64,000 bases of DNA from Anaerolineales bacterium (GCA_019637805.1 JAHBVB010000001.1:881875-945874); one strand, 5' to 3'; positions 26,224 through 36,378 are shown, numbered from the stretch's first letter. The notes: a model not told the origin generated them from the letters alone. Numbers and translations are program-made.

Positions 26224-27279
26224 ATGCTTGCAGAACTAGACAAAATTCACAATGAGGCCCTAACCGCGGCCACCCAAGTGAACGACCAGGCTGGCCTGGA
26301 GGAATGGCGTAGTCAGTATTTGGGGAAGAACGCTGTGCTGACCCAAAGCCTGAAGCAGCTGGGCGGCTTGAGCGCTGAAGAGCGCCCTCAGGCGGGCCAA
26401 AAGATCAACCAGGTCAAGCAGGCCCTGGAGGCCGCTTTTGAAGAGCGTAAAGCCGCCTTACAGGCCGAGAAGTTGCAGCAGGCCCTGGATACGGAGCGCC
26501 TGGACGTGACCCTGCCCGGTCGCGCCCTGCCCCTGGGGCGCCTGCACCCCATCACACAAACCCTGCGGCGCATCAATGCCATCTTCGCCGAGATGGGCTT
26601 CCAGGTCTACCGCTCGCGCGATGTGGAAACCGATGAATACAACTTCCTGCTGCTCAACTTTCCGCCCAATCACCCGGCGCGGGAGATGCAGGATTCCTTC
26701 TATGTGGAGGGCGGCAGCGCAGACAATCCACTGCTGATGCGTACGCATACCTCTGCTGGGCAGATCCACGCCATGCGAGAGTTCTCGGCGGAGAGCCCGG
26801 ACAATCCACCGCCGGTGCGCATCGTGTTGCCGGGCATGTGTTACCGCTATGAGCAGGTCAGCGCCCGCTCGGAAGTGCAGTTTACCCAGGTCGAGGGCCT
26901 GGCAGTGGGCGAAGACATCACCTTCGGCGACCTGAAGGGCACGCTGACCGACTTCGCTCGGCGCTTTTTCAACGTTGATGTGCGCACGCGCTTCCGCGCC
27001 TCGCATTTCCCCTTCACCGAGCCCAGCGCCGAGATGGATGTGGAGTGCTTCGTCTGTGGCGGCAAAGGCTGCTCGGTGTGCAAGCACAGCGGCTGGCTGG
27101 AGATCCTGGGCAGCGGCATGGTGCACCCCAATGTGCTGCGCAATGGCGGCTACGACCCGGAACGCTACAGCGGCTTTGCCTTCGGGATGGGGCCAGAGCG
27201 TCTGACTATGCTGCGATACCGCATCGAAGACATCCGCTATTTCTGGCGCAACGACCTGCGCTTTTTGGAGCAGTTCTAA
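26224..27279 (+). CDS. pheS: phenylalanine-tRNA ligase alpha subunit
   Basis: PheS carries the catalytic core that charges tRNA-Phe. The 351-residue product has an N-terminal coiled-coil (about 1-85), motif 2 PGMCYRYEQVSARSEVQFTQ, SHFPFTEPSAEMDVEC and the C-terminal motif 3 GFAFGMGPERLTMLRY. A zinc-type CFVCGGKGCSVC insertion is seen in many bacterial PheS. ATG 26224 follows GGAGAGAAGG and lies 34 bases after the T-box terminator; the longer frame would translate the riboswitch. The stop overlaps the pheT ATG by one base. Confidence 0.96.
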   Translation: MLAELDKIHNEALTAATQVNDQAGLEEWRSQYLGKNAVLTQSLKQLGGLSAEERPQAGQKINQVKQALEAAFEERKAALQAEKLQQALDTERLDVTLPGRALPLGRLHPITQTLRRINAIFAEMGFQVYRSRDVETDEYNFLLLNFPPNHPAREMQDSFYVEGGSADNPLLMRTHTSAGQIHAMREFSAESPDNPPPVRIVLPGMCYRYEQVSARSEVQFTQVEGLAVGEDITFGDLKGTLTDFARRFFNVDVRTRFRASHFPFTEPSAEMDVECFVCGGKGCSVCKHSGWLEILGSGMVHPNVLRNGGYDPERYSGFAFGMGPERLTMLRYRIEDIRYFWRNDLRFLEQF

Positions 27280-29810
27280 TGAAAGTACCAATTTCCTGGC
27301 TCAAAGACTTCGTTGACCTCGAGGGTGTTTCCATCGAGGACCTGGCCCATACGCTGACCATGGCCGGGTTGGAGGTGGAAGAGATTCGCTTTGTCGGCCT
27401 GCCAATCCCCAGCGGCCAGCAGCTGGCCAAGCTCAGCGGCCTGGCCTGGGACCGCGAGAAGATCGTGGTGGGCGAGATCCGCGAGGTCGGCCCGCACCCG
27501 GATGCTGACCGTTTGGTGCTCTGCCGTCTGTTCGACGGTGAGAAAGAGCACAGCGTGCTGACCGGCGCGCCCAACTTGTTCGAATACAAAGGCCAAGGCG
27601 AGCTTAAGCCGCCGTTGAAGGTGGCTTATGCCAAAGAAGGCGCCGAGTTGTATGACGGTCACCAGGCCGGCTTGAACAAGATGACCCTCAAGCGCACCAA
27701 GATCCGCGGTGTGGAGTCATATTCGATGGTCTGTTCCGAGAAAGAACTGGGTATCTCCGAAGAGCACGAAGGCATTTTGTTCCTGGATGCGGATGCCGTA
27801 GCTGGCACGCCGTTGGCCGATGTGCTGGGCGATGCGGTTTTTGATATTGCCATCACGCCCAACATTGCCCGCGACGCCAATATCTATGGCGTGGCCCGTG
27901 AGGTGAGCGCCTTGCTGCAACGCCCACTGAAGCCCATGCCAACCGAAGTGCAGGCTGATGGCCCTAAGATCGAGGGTGCGGCCCGCATTGAGATCAGCGA
28001 GCCACAGCTCAATCCGCGCTTTGTGCTGGGTCTGATCCGCGACATCGAGATCAAACCCAGCCCGGAATGGGTGCGCCGCCGGCTGACCCTGGCGGGCATG
28101 CGCCCGATCAACAACGTGGTGGACGCAACAAACTACGCCATGCTCGAATTGGGCGAGCCGCTGCACGCCTTTGATTACGACGTGCTGGTGCAGCGCTCTG
28201 GCGGCCAGCCGCCGGTGATCAGCACCCGCCGTGCCAAGAGCGGCGAGACGCTGACCACCCTGGATGGCGTGGACCGCAAGCTAGACGACTTCACTGTGCT
28301 GGTATGTGACACGGCTGGCTCGCTCTCGCTGGGCGGCGTGATGGGCGGACTGGAGAGCGAAGTCACCGAGAGCACTCGCAACGTGCTGCTGGAAGGCGCT
28401 GCCTGGAACTTTATCAACATCCGCAAGACCCTGAATGCCCAACGTCTGAGTTCTGAGGCGGGCTACCGTTTTTCACGCGGCGTGCACCCGGCCATGGCGC
28501 CGCGCGGCGTCAGCCGCGGGTTGGAACTGATGCGCCAATGGGCCGGCGGCCAGGTAGCCGCGGGTCTGGTGGATGAATATCCCTTGCCGCCGCAGCCCAG
28601 CGTGGTGCAGATCAGCCCGCAGGATGCGCGGCGCTGGCTGGGCGTGGACCTTTCTACCGACCAACTCAGTGATATTTTGCAACGGTTGGGTTTTGAAGTC
28701 AAAACCCAGAGCGAAACCTTGACCGTAACTTCCCCTGACCACCGTCTCGACATTGGCGAAGGCGTGATCGGCAAGGCTGACCTGATGGAAGAAGTGGCCC
28801 GCATCTACGGCTACGACAACATCCCGGCCACGCGCCTGGGCGACGACCTGCCCCCGCAGCGCGCCAATCACACCCTGGAGATCGAAGAGCGCATCCGTGA
28901 TCTGCTGGCGCGCCAGGGCTTGCAGGAAGTGGCCACTTATCGCCTGACCAGCCCGGAGCAGGAGGCCCGGCGCCTGCCCGCCGGCACCCCACCGGATGAT
29001 AAACCCTACACCCGACTGAGCAACCCGATTTCGCAAGAACGCACCGTGCTGCGCAAGAGCTTGCTGGCCTCCGTGTTGGAGATCGTCGAGCGCAACGCCA
29101 ATATTCGAGAGCGGCTGGCCTTCTTTGAGATCGGCCCGGTCTTCCGTGCCTCCGAAAACGGTCCGTTGCCGGATGAGCTGCCCCGCCTGGTGCTGGCCCT
29201 GCGCGGCCCGCGCCAGCCGGCGCACTGGCAGGGCGGCGACGGTGACGCCCAGGATTTCTATGACATCAAGGGCGCAGTGAGTACTTTGCTCAACGGCCTG
29301 GGTTTGCGCGAGCTGCAGTTCGAGCCTGCCGCACACCCCGCCTTCCACCCGGGCAAATGCGCCCGAGTACTGGCGGACGGCCAGCCTCTGGGCGTATTCG
29401 GCGAATTGCATCCGCAAGTGCAAACTGAATACGACCTGGGCGGCGACCCGGTACAGGCGGCCGCGCTCGATCTGGACACCATCTACAGCCTCGTGCCGGA
29501 ACGTTTTGACAGCCAGAGTGTGCCTGCCTATCCACCGGTGTTGGAAGATCTGGCGCTGGTGGTCGACGAAAGCCTGCCGGCGGGCCAGGTGGAAGCCTTG
29601 ATCCGCCAGACGGGCGGCAAGCTGCTGACCGGTTTGGCGCTTTTCGATGTCTTCCGCGGTGAGCAGATCGGTGCAGGCAAGAAGAGCCTGGCTTACCAAC
29701 TCACCTACCAAAACGCCGAGCGCACCCTGACGGATGAAGACGTGGCTAAGCTGCGCCAACGCATCATCCGCCGCCTGGAACAGGAGCTGGGTGCGCAGTT
29801 GCGGGCCTAG
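27279..29810 (+). CDS. pheT: phenylalanine-tRNA ligase beta subunit
   Basis: This is the 843-residue beta subunit, which completes the alpha2-beta2 enzyme and carries the editing site. In order: an N-terminal MKVPISWLKDFVDL segment, an OB-fold tRNA-binding domain with an extended loop (about 60-185), the B3/B4 editing domain (RPINNVVDATNYAMLELGEPLHAFDYD split across about 270-300), and B5. The catalytic-like fold has RVSAEAGYRFSRG-type sequence, and an anticodon-binding FDX-ACB domain lies at the C-terminus (YPPVLEDLALVVDE...). ATG 27279 overlaps the pheS stop; a terminator follows. Confidence 0.96.
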   Translation: MKVPISWLKDFVDLEGVSIEDLAHTLTMAGLEVEEIRFVGLPIPSGQQLAKLSGLAWDREKIVVGEIREVGPHPDADRLVLCRLFDGEKEHSVLTGAPNLFEYKGQGELKPPLKVAYAKEGAELYDGHQAGLNKMTLKRTKIRGVESYSMVCSEKELGISEEHEGILFLDADAVAGTPLADVLGDAVFDIAITPNIARDANIYGVAREVSALLQRPLKPMPTEVQADGPKIEGAARIEISEPQLNPRFVLGLIRDIEIKPSPEWVRRRLTLAGMRPINNVVDATNYAMLELGEPLHAFDYDVLVQRSGGQPPVISTRRAKSGETLTTLDGVDRKLDDFTVLVCDTAGSLSLGGVMGGLESEVTESTRNVLLEGAAWNFINIRKTLNAQRLSSEAGYRFSRGVHPAMAPRGVSRGLELMRQWAGGQVAAGLVDEYPLPPQPSVVQISPQDARRWLGVDLSTDQLSDILQRLGFEVKTQSETLTVTSPDHRLDIGEGVIGKADLMEEVARIYGYDNIPATRLGDDLPPQRANHTLEIEERIRDLLARQGLQEVATYRLTSPEQEARRLPAGTPPDDKPYTRLSNPISQERTVLRKSLLASVLEIVERNANIRERLAFFEIGPVFRASENGPLPDELPRLVLALRGPRQPAHWQGGDGDAQDFYDIKGAVSTLLNGLGLRELQFEPAAHPAFHPGKCARVLADGQPLGVFGELHPQVQTEYDLGGDPVQAAALDLDTIYSLVPERFDSQSVPAYPPVLEDLALVVDESLPAGQVEALIRQTGGKLLTGLALFDVFRGEQIGAGKKSLAYQLTYQNAERTLTDEDVAKLRQRIIRRLEQELGAQLRA

Positions 29811-29819
29811 GTGTTTGGA

Positions 29820-29853
29820 CTAAAAGCGGAGCCAGTACTGGCTCCGCTTTTAG
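29820..29853. terminator. bidirectional terminator, 15-bp perfect stem
   Basis: CTAAAAGCGGAGCCA and TGGCTCCGCTTTTAG pair perfectly around GTAC. It ends pheT and overlaps the last codon region of the convergent aldo/keto reductase gene. Confidence 0.85.
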
Positions 29854-30797
29854 CTTAGGATTGTCTCAATGCGTTCCAGCACGCTGTCGTCCAGCTTGCT
29901 GACCGCTTCAGACGCCTTAAGGTTGTCTTGCAGCTGCTCCAACTTGGTGGCGCCGGTGATCACGCTGCTGACCTCTTTGCGCCGCAGGATCCAGGCGATG
30001 GCCAGCTGGGCCATGCTGATGCCCAGGTCGCCGGCCACTTCATCCAGCTGCTTGAGCTTCTCGACGCCGCCCTCCTGAACACGGTCAGTCACCCAGCCCA
30101 TGCCTTCTAGGGTCGCCCGGCTGCCGGCGGGGATGCCCTGGTTGTACTTGCCTGAGAGCACGCCCGAGGCCAGCGGGCTGAAAGTGGTCAGGCCGATGCC
30201 GAGGCTCTCGCAGACCGGGGCTAGGTCCTTCTCCACCTGGTGGCGGTGCAGCATGTGGTACTGCGGCTGCTCCATGCTGGGCGGGATCAGCCCATACTGC
30301 CGGGCAATACCGTGCGCTTCGCTGATCTGCGCGCCGCTCCACTCTGAGGTGCCCCAATAGAGCAGCTTGCCCTGCTGGATCAGCGTGTTCATGGTAAAGA
30401 CCACTTCTTCCACCGGCGTTTCGGGGTCAAAGCGGTGGCAGAAATACAGGTCGACGTAGTCCATTTCCAGTCGCTTGAGCGAGGCATGGATCGATTCGGT
30501 GATGTGCTTGCGCGAGAGGCCGCGGCCGTTGGGGCCGGGCATGGTCGGCCAGAAGACCTTGCTGGAGATGACCAGCGCCTCACGCGGCAGGCCGCGGATG
30601 GCCTTAGCCATGGTCTTCTCGGCCTCACCTTTGGCGTACACATCGGCATTGTCAAAAAAGTTGACGCCTTGTTCGTAGGCGTAATGGATCAGGGTGTCGG
30701 CAGTTTTGTCTTCGATCTGCGAGCCGAAGGTCACCCAGGCACCGAAAGAAAGTTCACTGACTTTAAGGCCCGAACGGCCCAAGCGGCGAGTTTCCAT
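29850..30797 (-). CDS. aldo/keto reductase (potassium-channel beta-subunit-like)
   Basis: This is a 315-residue NADPH-dependent oxidoreductase of the AKR superfamily. The catalytic tetrad is visible as Asp49 (FFDNADVY), Tyr54, Lys80 (ISSKVF) and His121 (YFCHRF). RRLGRSGLKVSELSFG is at the N-terminus, and the cofactor-binding C-terminal segment is SSVITGATKLEQLQDNL. The GPNGRGLSRKHI loop places it with the Kv-beta/YghZ-like group. The 8-base gap to the homocysteine methyltransferase gene suggests co-transcription, but no functional link is evident. Substrate unknown. Confidence 0.88.
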   Translation of the reverse strand: METRRLGRSGLKVSELSFGAWVTFGSQIEDKTADTLIHYAYEQGVNFFDNADVYAKGEAEKTMAKAIRGLPREALVISSKVFWPTMPGPNGRGLSRKHITESIHASLKRLEMDYVDLYFCHRFDPETPVEEVVFTMNTLIQQGKLLYWGTSEWSGAQISEAHGIARQYGLIPPSMEQPQYHMLHRHQVEKDLAPVCESLGIGLTTFSPLASGVLSGKYNQGIPAGSRATLEGMGWVTDRVQEGGVEKLKQLDEVAGDLGISMAQLAIAWILRRKEVSSVITGATKLEQLQDNLKASEAVSKLDDSVLERIETILS

Positions 30798-30805
30798 GCT
30801 TCTCC

Positions 30806-32644
30806 TTAACTGATCGACTCTAAGATCTGAGCTGCCAGGTCAAAACGGTTGAAGGCGGGCATTAGGTAGACGCCGGCGCCCCAGGCCCGGATCTGCTCGA
30901 TGAGTTCGATGGCAATCCGCACGCCCTCTTGCGGGCCTTGGCTGCCCGCGGCTTCCATACGCCGGCGGATCTCAGCCGGGATGATGATGCCGGGGACTTC
31001 GTTGTGCAGAAAGTTGGCATGGCGCACGCCGAACAGCGGCAGGATGCCAACCAGCAGCGGCTTTTCCAGGCTTTCGGCGTGCTGCTCCAAAAACTGGCGC
31101 GCCTGGGCCGGGTCGTAGACCGGCTGTGTGAGGAAGAAATCAGCCCCATTGCGCAGCTTGCGTGCCAACAGCTTGGCTTCCCGCTCTGCGTCCGGCGGGG
31201 CCAGGTTAAGCGCCGCGCCGACATGAAAGGCGGTGGGCTGGCCGATCTCTGCCCCAGCATGGTCGCGCCCCGTGTTGAACTGCTGCTTGATTAGCTTGAT
31301 CAGACCCGTGGGCGCCAGGTCATAGTTGTCCATCGCATCGGGGTAATCGCCAATCGAGGTCGGGTCGCCCATAACCACGAAGACATTGCGCACACCCAGC
31401 GCATGGGCGGCCAGCAGGTCGCCCTGCACGCGCAGCAGGTTGCGGCCGCGGGTGGGGAAGTGCAGTGTGGTCTCCACGCCCACATGACGCTGGATCAGGT
31501 CGCAGACCGCCCAGGGGCTCATGCGCATACGCGCCATGGGGCTGTCGGCGACGTTGATCACGTCCACGCCCGATTCGGCCAACAGGTCCGCCCCGGCTTG
31601 CAGTTTGTAGGTGGACAGCCCGCGCGGTGGGTCCATTTCCACCGCGGAGACAAACTTGCCCGCGGCGATCTTCTCCGCCAGCTGCGAGCCTTTGTCCGGC
31701 CCGGCCAGCGGTTCACGCTGCTCGACCACGCTGATCTGCCCGTTGGCCAGAGCGCTGATGGCCCCCGGGTTGTCCAGCGCATGGCGCATGGCTTGGATGT
31801 GTTCCGGGGTAGTGCCGCAGCAGCCACCGATGAGGGCCGCGCCCGCCTGGCGGAAGGCGACGGCGTACTGGCCGAAATACTCCGGCCCGGCGGGGTAGCG
31901 GATGCGCCCACCGGCCTGCTCCGGCCAGCCGGCATTGGGCATCACGGAGAACTGCGCATCCGGCACGGCGGCGCGCATCTGTTTGAGGATGCGCAGCAGT
32001 TGGGCCGGTCCGCCGGAGCAGTTGATACCGATCACATCGGCCCCAGCTTCATGCAGCTTTCGGGCGACTTTGGCGGGCGTGTCGCCCAGCAACGTGCGGT
32101 CGTCGCGGGTGAAGGTCATCGAGACCACCACCGGCAGCTCGCTGAGCGCTTTGGCCGCCTTGAGCGCTTCACGCGCCTCGTGCAGGTCGGTCATCGTCTC
32201 GATGATGACCAGGTCTGGCTTGCCAGCCAACAAGCCGCCCAGCTGTTCCTCGAAGGCGGCGCGGGCCTCGTCAGGGTCTACGCGGCCAAAGGGCGCCAGG
32301 CGCACACCCAGCGGACCGACATCCGCTGCCACCAGGGCGTCTTTGCCGTAAGCGGCCACAGCCTGGCGGGCCAGCTGCACGCCGGCCCGGCTGATCTCGG
32401 CCGCCTTGTCTTGCAGGCCGTGCTCCGCCAAGCGGAAGCGGTTGCTGCCGAAGGTGTTGCTCATGATGATCTGGGCGCCGGCCGCCAAGTAGGTGGCGTG
32501 GATCTGCTGCACCAGCTCAGGCTGGGAGAGATTGAGTTCGTCGAAGCAACGCGTGAAATCCACGCCTTGCTCGTGCAGCACGGTGCCCATAGCGCCGTCG
32601 GCGAGCAGGGTGGATTCGTTTAGGGTATCCAGAAGATTAGTCAT
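30806..32644 (-). CDS. homocysteine S-methyltransferase/methylenetetrahydrofolate reductase fusion
   Basis: The 612-residue protein joins two methionine-cycle enzymes, like Bacillus YitJ. Residues about 1-290 are a homocysteine-binding domain with zinc-ligand Cys in GINCSGG and GGCCGTTPEH. Residues about 320-612 are a MTHFR barrel (FVSAEMDPPRG, VMGDPTSIGDYP, FLTQPVYDP). The fusion could supply methyl-THF to the neighbouring methionine synthase and bind homocysteine. ATG 32644 is used; eight more in-frame codons exist upstream. It follows the methionine synthase gene by 41 bases and is probably under the same SAM riboswitch. Confidence 0.92.
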   Translation of the reverse strand: MTNLLDTLNESTLLADGAMGTVLHEQGVDFTRCFDELNLSQPELVQQIHATYLAAGAQIIMSNTFGSNRFRLAEHGLQDKAAEISRAGVQLARQAVAAYGKDALVAADVGPLGVRLAPFGRVDPDEARAAFEEQLGGLLAGKPDLVIIETMTDLHEAREALKAAKALSELPVVVSMTFTRDDRTLLGDTPAKVARKLHEAGADVIGINCSGGPAQLLRILKQMRAAVPDAQFSVMPNAGWPEQAGGRIRYPAGPEYFGQYAVAFRQAGAALIGGCCGTTPEHIQAMRHALDNPGAISALANGQISVVEQREPLAGPDKGSQLAEKIAAGKFVSAVEMDPPRGLSTYKLQAGADLLAESGVDVINVADSPMARMRMSPWAVCDLIQRHVGVETTLHFPTRGRNLLRVQGDLLAAHALGVRNVFVVMGDPTSIGDYPDAMDNYDLAPTGLIKLIKQQFNTGRDHAGAEIGQPTAFHVGAALNLAPPDAEREAKLLARKLRNGADFFLTQPVYDPAQARQFLEQHAESLEKPLLVGILPLFGVRHANFLHNEVPGIIIPAEIRRRMEAAGSQGPQEGVRIAIELIEQIRAWGAGVYLMPAFNRFDLAAQILESIS

Positions 32645-32685
32645 CAAAGTTCTTGTTTCTCGGGGCACACATCACCCTACAAAGG

Positions 32686-35600
32686 TCAGGCCCGCATCAA
32701 TTGTTCCACGCGGCTTTCGCCCACGCTGTAGTACTTGGCCTCGGGGTGGTGGACGATGATCGCCGCGGTGGACTGCTCCGGGACCAGCTGGTAGGACTCG
32801 GTGAGCGACACGCCCAGTTCCTTTTCGGCGGGCAGCAGGTTCCACACTTTGGCGTGGTCTTCCAGTTCCGGGATGGCCGGGTAGCCCCAGGAGTAGCGCT
32901 TGCCGCGCTTGGCGTCCAGCCCCAACTCGCGGCGGATGTGGCGGTGCAGGTACTCTGCAGTGGCCTCGGCGGTTTGCACTGCCAGGCCGTGCAGGAAATA
33001 GCCTTCGGTGTAATCGTTGGCGGCCTGCAGCGCCTCAAAGCGCTCGCTGGCTTCCTGGCCTACGGTGACGACCTGGAAGGCGACGGTGTCCATGCGCCCG
33101 CTCTCTACGGGGGCGAAGTAGTCCGCCAGGCAGAGCAGGTCGCCGCTCTCTTGACGCGGAAATTCGAAGCGGGTCAACTCGCGCGGTTTGCTGCCGTCCA
33201 GGCTGGCCGGATCGTAGACGATCAGGCTGTCGCCTTCCGCCTGGGCGGGCCAGTAACCATACACGGCTTGCGGTTTCAGCCACCCGGTTTGGCGGGCTTC
33301 CTTCTGCATGCGGGCCAGGCGGGCCTCAAACTCGGCTTCGATCTGCTTCCATTCCTCGCCCTGTTTGTTCTTGGCGCCCCAGGAGAGGCGGAAAAGCTCG
33401 TTCTTGTACAGACACTCGAAGACAGTCTCCAGCGGCATCTGCGGCACCAGGTGCACGCCCCATTTGGGCGGCGTGGGGATTTGCTCGGCGGGACCCACTG
33501 CCGAGCGGCCGCCGACCGCTGCCGTACGGCGCGGCTTGGATTCGCGGGTCAGCTCGCGGGCAGCCTTGGTGAAGATATCTTCCATTAACAACTCGCGGCG
33601 CGGGCCATCGATCAGTTGGTCCATGGTTTCCAGGCCTTCGAAGGCGTCCTGACAGTAAAAGACGCCGGAGTGGTAGGGCTTCTGGTCTTCGGTGTAGAGG
33701 ATGCGCCAACCGAAGCGGCGGTTGATCGCCGCGCCGCCGATCAGCACCGGGTAGTCCAGGCCGCGGCGGTGCAGCTCGTTGATGATCAGCGGCATCTGCT
33801 TGCTGGTGCTGACCAGCAGGGCGCTGAGGCCGATGGCGGTGGCCTTGACCTCCTCCGCCTTGCTGATGATTGTCTCGGCCGGCACTTGTTTGCCCAGATC
33901 GAAAACTTCGTAGCCGTTGTTGACCAGAATGGTCTTGACCAGGTTCTTGCCGATGTCGTGCACGTCGCCGTAGACGGTGGCCAGGACCACTTTGCCCTTG
34001 CTGATGCCCTCGACCTTCTCCAGATAATTCTCCAGGTGGGCGACGGTCTTCTTCATCACTTCGGCGGACTGCAGCACGAACGGCAGGATCAGCTCGCCGG
34101 CGCCGAACTTGTCACCGACTTCTTTCATGCCCGGCAGCAAGGTGTTGTTCAGCAGGTGTACCGCGGCCTCATGGTCGTTGGGAAATTCCTTGCGGGCGAT
34201 GACTTCGTCGATGGCCGCTTCCACACCGTCTTTGTGGCGGTGCAAGATGCTCCAATGCAGGCGTTCCTCGGGGGTCATGCCTTCCATTGGGTTGGCTTTG
34301 GTCTCCTCTTCCACCGGGGCGCGTTGTTCGTAATACTCAATGACCTTTTGCAGCGCATCTGGACGCTTGTTGAAGATCAGGTCTTCCATCAGCTGGCGCT
34401 CTTCTGCCGGAATTTCGGCGTAGGGCTTGACCTTCTCCGCATGGACGATAGCCATGTCCAACCCGGCCTGCACGCAGAAGTGCAGCATCATGCTGTTCAG
34501 CGTTGCGCGGGCCTGGGGTGTCAGGCCGAAGCTGACATTGCTGACGCCCAGCGAGGTCATCACGCCTGGCAGCTCGGCCTTGATCTGGCGGATGGCGTTG
34601 ATCGTCTCCACGGCGCTGTTGTTGAATTCGGTGTCGCCGGTGCTGAGCGGGAAGGTGAGCACGTCGAAGACCAGGTCTTGCGGGCGGAAGCCGAATTCGT
34701 CCACGGCGATGTCGTGGATGCGCTTGGCGATCTCGAACTTGCGCTCGGCCGTCTTGGCCATGCCGGTTTCGTCGATGGTCAGGCACAGCACGGTGGCGTT
34801 GTGTTCTTTGGCGATGCTCAGCACGCGGTCCATCTTGGGCCGCCCGGCTTCCAGGTGGGTCGAGTTGAGCATGCAGCGGCCGGGGGCCAGCTTGAGGGCG
34901 GCTTCCATCACTTCCGGCTCGGTGGTGTCGATCACCAGCGGGGCCTCGACGCCCATGGCCAGCTTCTTGACCACCCTGGACATCAAATATTCCTCGTCTG
35001 GGCGCTCGGTGAGCGCCACGCTGACGTCCAACGTATGGGCGCCGCCAGCGATCTGCTCGCGGGCCATCTCAAGGATGCCGTCGAAGTCCTCGGCCATCAA
35101 TAGTCGTTTGAACTTGCGGCTGCCGGTGCCGTTGAGGCGCTCGCCGATCAGCAGCGGCGGCGGCTCCTGCTGCATGTCGACCGCCTGAATGGAGGAGGAC
35201 ATGCGCACCGGACCCTGTGTGGGCCGCGGCGGTGTGGGGTGGTTGTGGATCTTCTCAACCAGCAGGCGCAAATGCTCCGGCGTGGTGCCGCAGCAGCCGC
35301 CCACGATGGCGACATTGTGCTTGTGCACGAATTCGGCCATCGCCTCGGCGTAGGGTTCCGGTTCCAGCGGATAGACCGCCTCGCCGTCGACATTCAGCGG
35401 CAGACCGGCGTTGGGGATGGCTGAGACTGGCAGGCGGCTGTGCTCGCCCAGGTAGCTGACCGGTTGGCGCATGTGCTCCGGCCCGGTGGAGCAGTTGAGA
35501 CCGATGGCGTCGATCGGCAGCCCGTCCAGAATGGTCAGGGCGGTGGCGATGTCAGTGCCCAGCAGCATACGGCCGGTGGTGTCCAGCGTTACCTGGCACT

Positions 35601-36216
35601 GCACCGGGATGACTTCACCGGTCTCGTCGAAGGCGAGCTGGATGCCCTGGATGGCGGCTTTGACTTCCAAAATGTCCTGCGAGGTTTCGATCAGCAGGAC
35701 GTCCACGCCGCCGGTGATCAGACCCACGGCCTGCTCGCGGAAGAGGTCGACCAATTGGTCGTAGGTGATGTCGGAGAGGGTCGGGTCGTCGGCGCTGGGC
35801 AGTTTGCCGCTGGGGCCGATGGAGCCGGCCACGAAGCGCGGGTGCTCCGCCGTGCTGAACTCGTCAGCGGCCGCCCGCGCCAGGCGGGCGGCCGCCTGGT
35901 TGATCTCGATGGTGCGCTCGCCCAAGCCGTATTCGCCCAGCGTCAGGCGGTTGCTGCGGAAGGTGTTGGTCTCCACCACGTCCACACCGACTTCCAGGAA
36001 GGAACGGTGCACCACAGCCGGCGCCTCGGGATAGGTGATGTTGAGGTAGTCCGGGCAGCCGTTGTACTTTTCGCCGCCGTAGTGTTCAGCGGTCAGGTTC
36101 ATAGTTTGCAGGCTGGTGCCCATGGCCCCGTCGTAGATCAGGACGCGTTTTTCCAGCGCATCCAGGAAGGCGCGGCGGGTGTGGGGGCGGTAGGGGCTAA
36201 TTGGTTTTTCGGTCAC
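32686..36216 (-). CDS. metH: cobalamin-dependent methionine synthase
   Basis: MetH transfers methyl from methyl-THF to homocysteine through cob(I)alamin. The 1176-residue product has all modules. The homocysteine domain (about 20-335) has zinc Cys in GLNCSTGP and GGCCGTTPEH, and the pterin domain spans about 355-620 (LLIGERLNGTGSRKF). A helical cap follows, then the B12 domain with GDVHDIGKNLV (His ligand) and GGAAINRRF at about 745-880. The SAM-dependent reactivation domain has RYSWGYPAIPELEDH near 1110-1130. Start is GTG 36216 after GTGAGAG. A SAM-I riboswitch precedes it. The RYSWGYP form resembles the mycobacterial type. Confidence 0.96.
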   Translation of the reverse strand: MTEKPISPYRPHTRRAFLDALEKRVLIYDGAMGTSLQTMNLTAEHYGGEKYNGCPDYLNITYPEAPAVVHRSFLEVGVDVVETNTFRSNRLTLGEYGLGERTIEINQAAARLARAAADEFSTAEHPRFVAGSIGPSGKLPSADDPTLSDITYDQLVDLFREQAVGLITGGVDVLLIETSQDILEVKAAIQGIQLAFDETGEVIPVQCQVTLDTTGRMLLGTDIATALTILDGLPIDAIGLNCSTGPEHMRQPVSYLGEHSRLPVSAIPNAGLPLNVDGEAVYPLEPEPYAEAMAEFVHKHNVAIVGGCCGTTPEHLRLLVEKIHNHPTPPRPTQGPVRMSSSIQAVDMQQEPPPLLIGERLNGTGSRKFKRLLMAEDFDGILEMAREQIAGGAHTLDVSVALTERPDEEYLMSRVVKKLAMGVEAPLVIDTTEPEVMEAALKLAPGRCMLNSTHLEAGRPKMDRVLSIAKEHNATVLCLTIDETGMAKTAERKFEIAKRIHDIAVDEFGFRPQDLVFDVLTFPLSTGDTEFNNSAVETINAIRQIKAELPGVMTSLGVSNVSFGLTPQARATLNSMMLHFCVQAGLDMAIVHAEKVKPYAEIPAEERQLMEDLIFNKRPDALQKVIEYYEQRAPVEEETKANPMEGMTPEERLHWSILHRHKDGVEAAIDEVIARKEFPNDHEAAVHLLNNTLLPGMKEVGDKFGAGELILPFVLQSAEVMKKTVAHLENYLEKVEGISKGKVVLATVYGDVHDIGKNLVKTILVNNGYEVFDLGKQVPAETIISKAEEVKATAIGLSALLVSTSKQMPLIINELHRRGLDYPVLIGGAAINRRFGWRILYTEDQKPYHSGVFYCQDAFEGLETMDQLIDGPRRELLMEDIFTKAARELTRESKPRRTAAVGGRSAVGPAEQIPTPPKWGVHLVPQMPLETVFECLYKNELFRLSWGAKNKQGEEWKQIEAEFEARLARMQKEARQTGWLKPQAVYGYWPAQAEGDSLIVYDPASLDGSKPRELTRFEFPRQESGDLLCLADYFAPVESGRMDTVAFQVVTVGQEASERFEALQAANDYTEGYFLHGLAVQTAEATAEYLHRHIRRELGLDAKRGKRYSWGYPAIPELEDHAKVWNLLPAEKELGVSLTESYQLVPEQSTAAIIVHHPEAKYYSVGESRVEQLMRA

Positions 36217-36235
36217 GGTCTCTCACTTAAGCGAA

Positions 36236-36378
36236 GTCGCCTCTCATGTTGAGAGGCGACCAGTAGTACGGAACTTATCGCCTCATCTCTCAGAACAATC
36301 TGCCGGAATTGGCACCTGCCGCAATTGCGGCGGTTGCCGAGGCTTCAAAGGGCCGGTCCCTCCACCTCTCTGGATGAG
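36236..36378 (-). promoter_or_regulatory. SAM-I (S-box) riboswitch of metH
   Basis: This leader turns methionine-cycle genes down when SAM is high. Read on the minus strand from 36378, P1 CTCATC pairs with GATGAG near 36282. Between them are AGAGAGGTGGAGGGACCGG, CCCTTTGAAGCC, GGCAACC and GGTGCCAATTCC, all canonical S-box blocks. Downstream, a 10-bp hairpin (36236-36260, loop AACAT) is the OFF structure. Its 5' arm TCGCCTC can instead pair with GAGGCGA at the P1 3' strand, giving the ON structure. No U-run follows the hairpin, so control may be translational. The phage recombinase frame ends inside this aptamer. Confidence 0.95.

Noticed and set aside
33616-36252. Long plus-strand frames antisense to metH and other long shadows opposite pheT, panC and the recombinases
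   Set aside because: All lie opposite genes with clear family motifs and show no motif or ribosome-binding site of their own.
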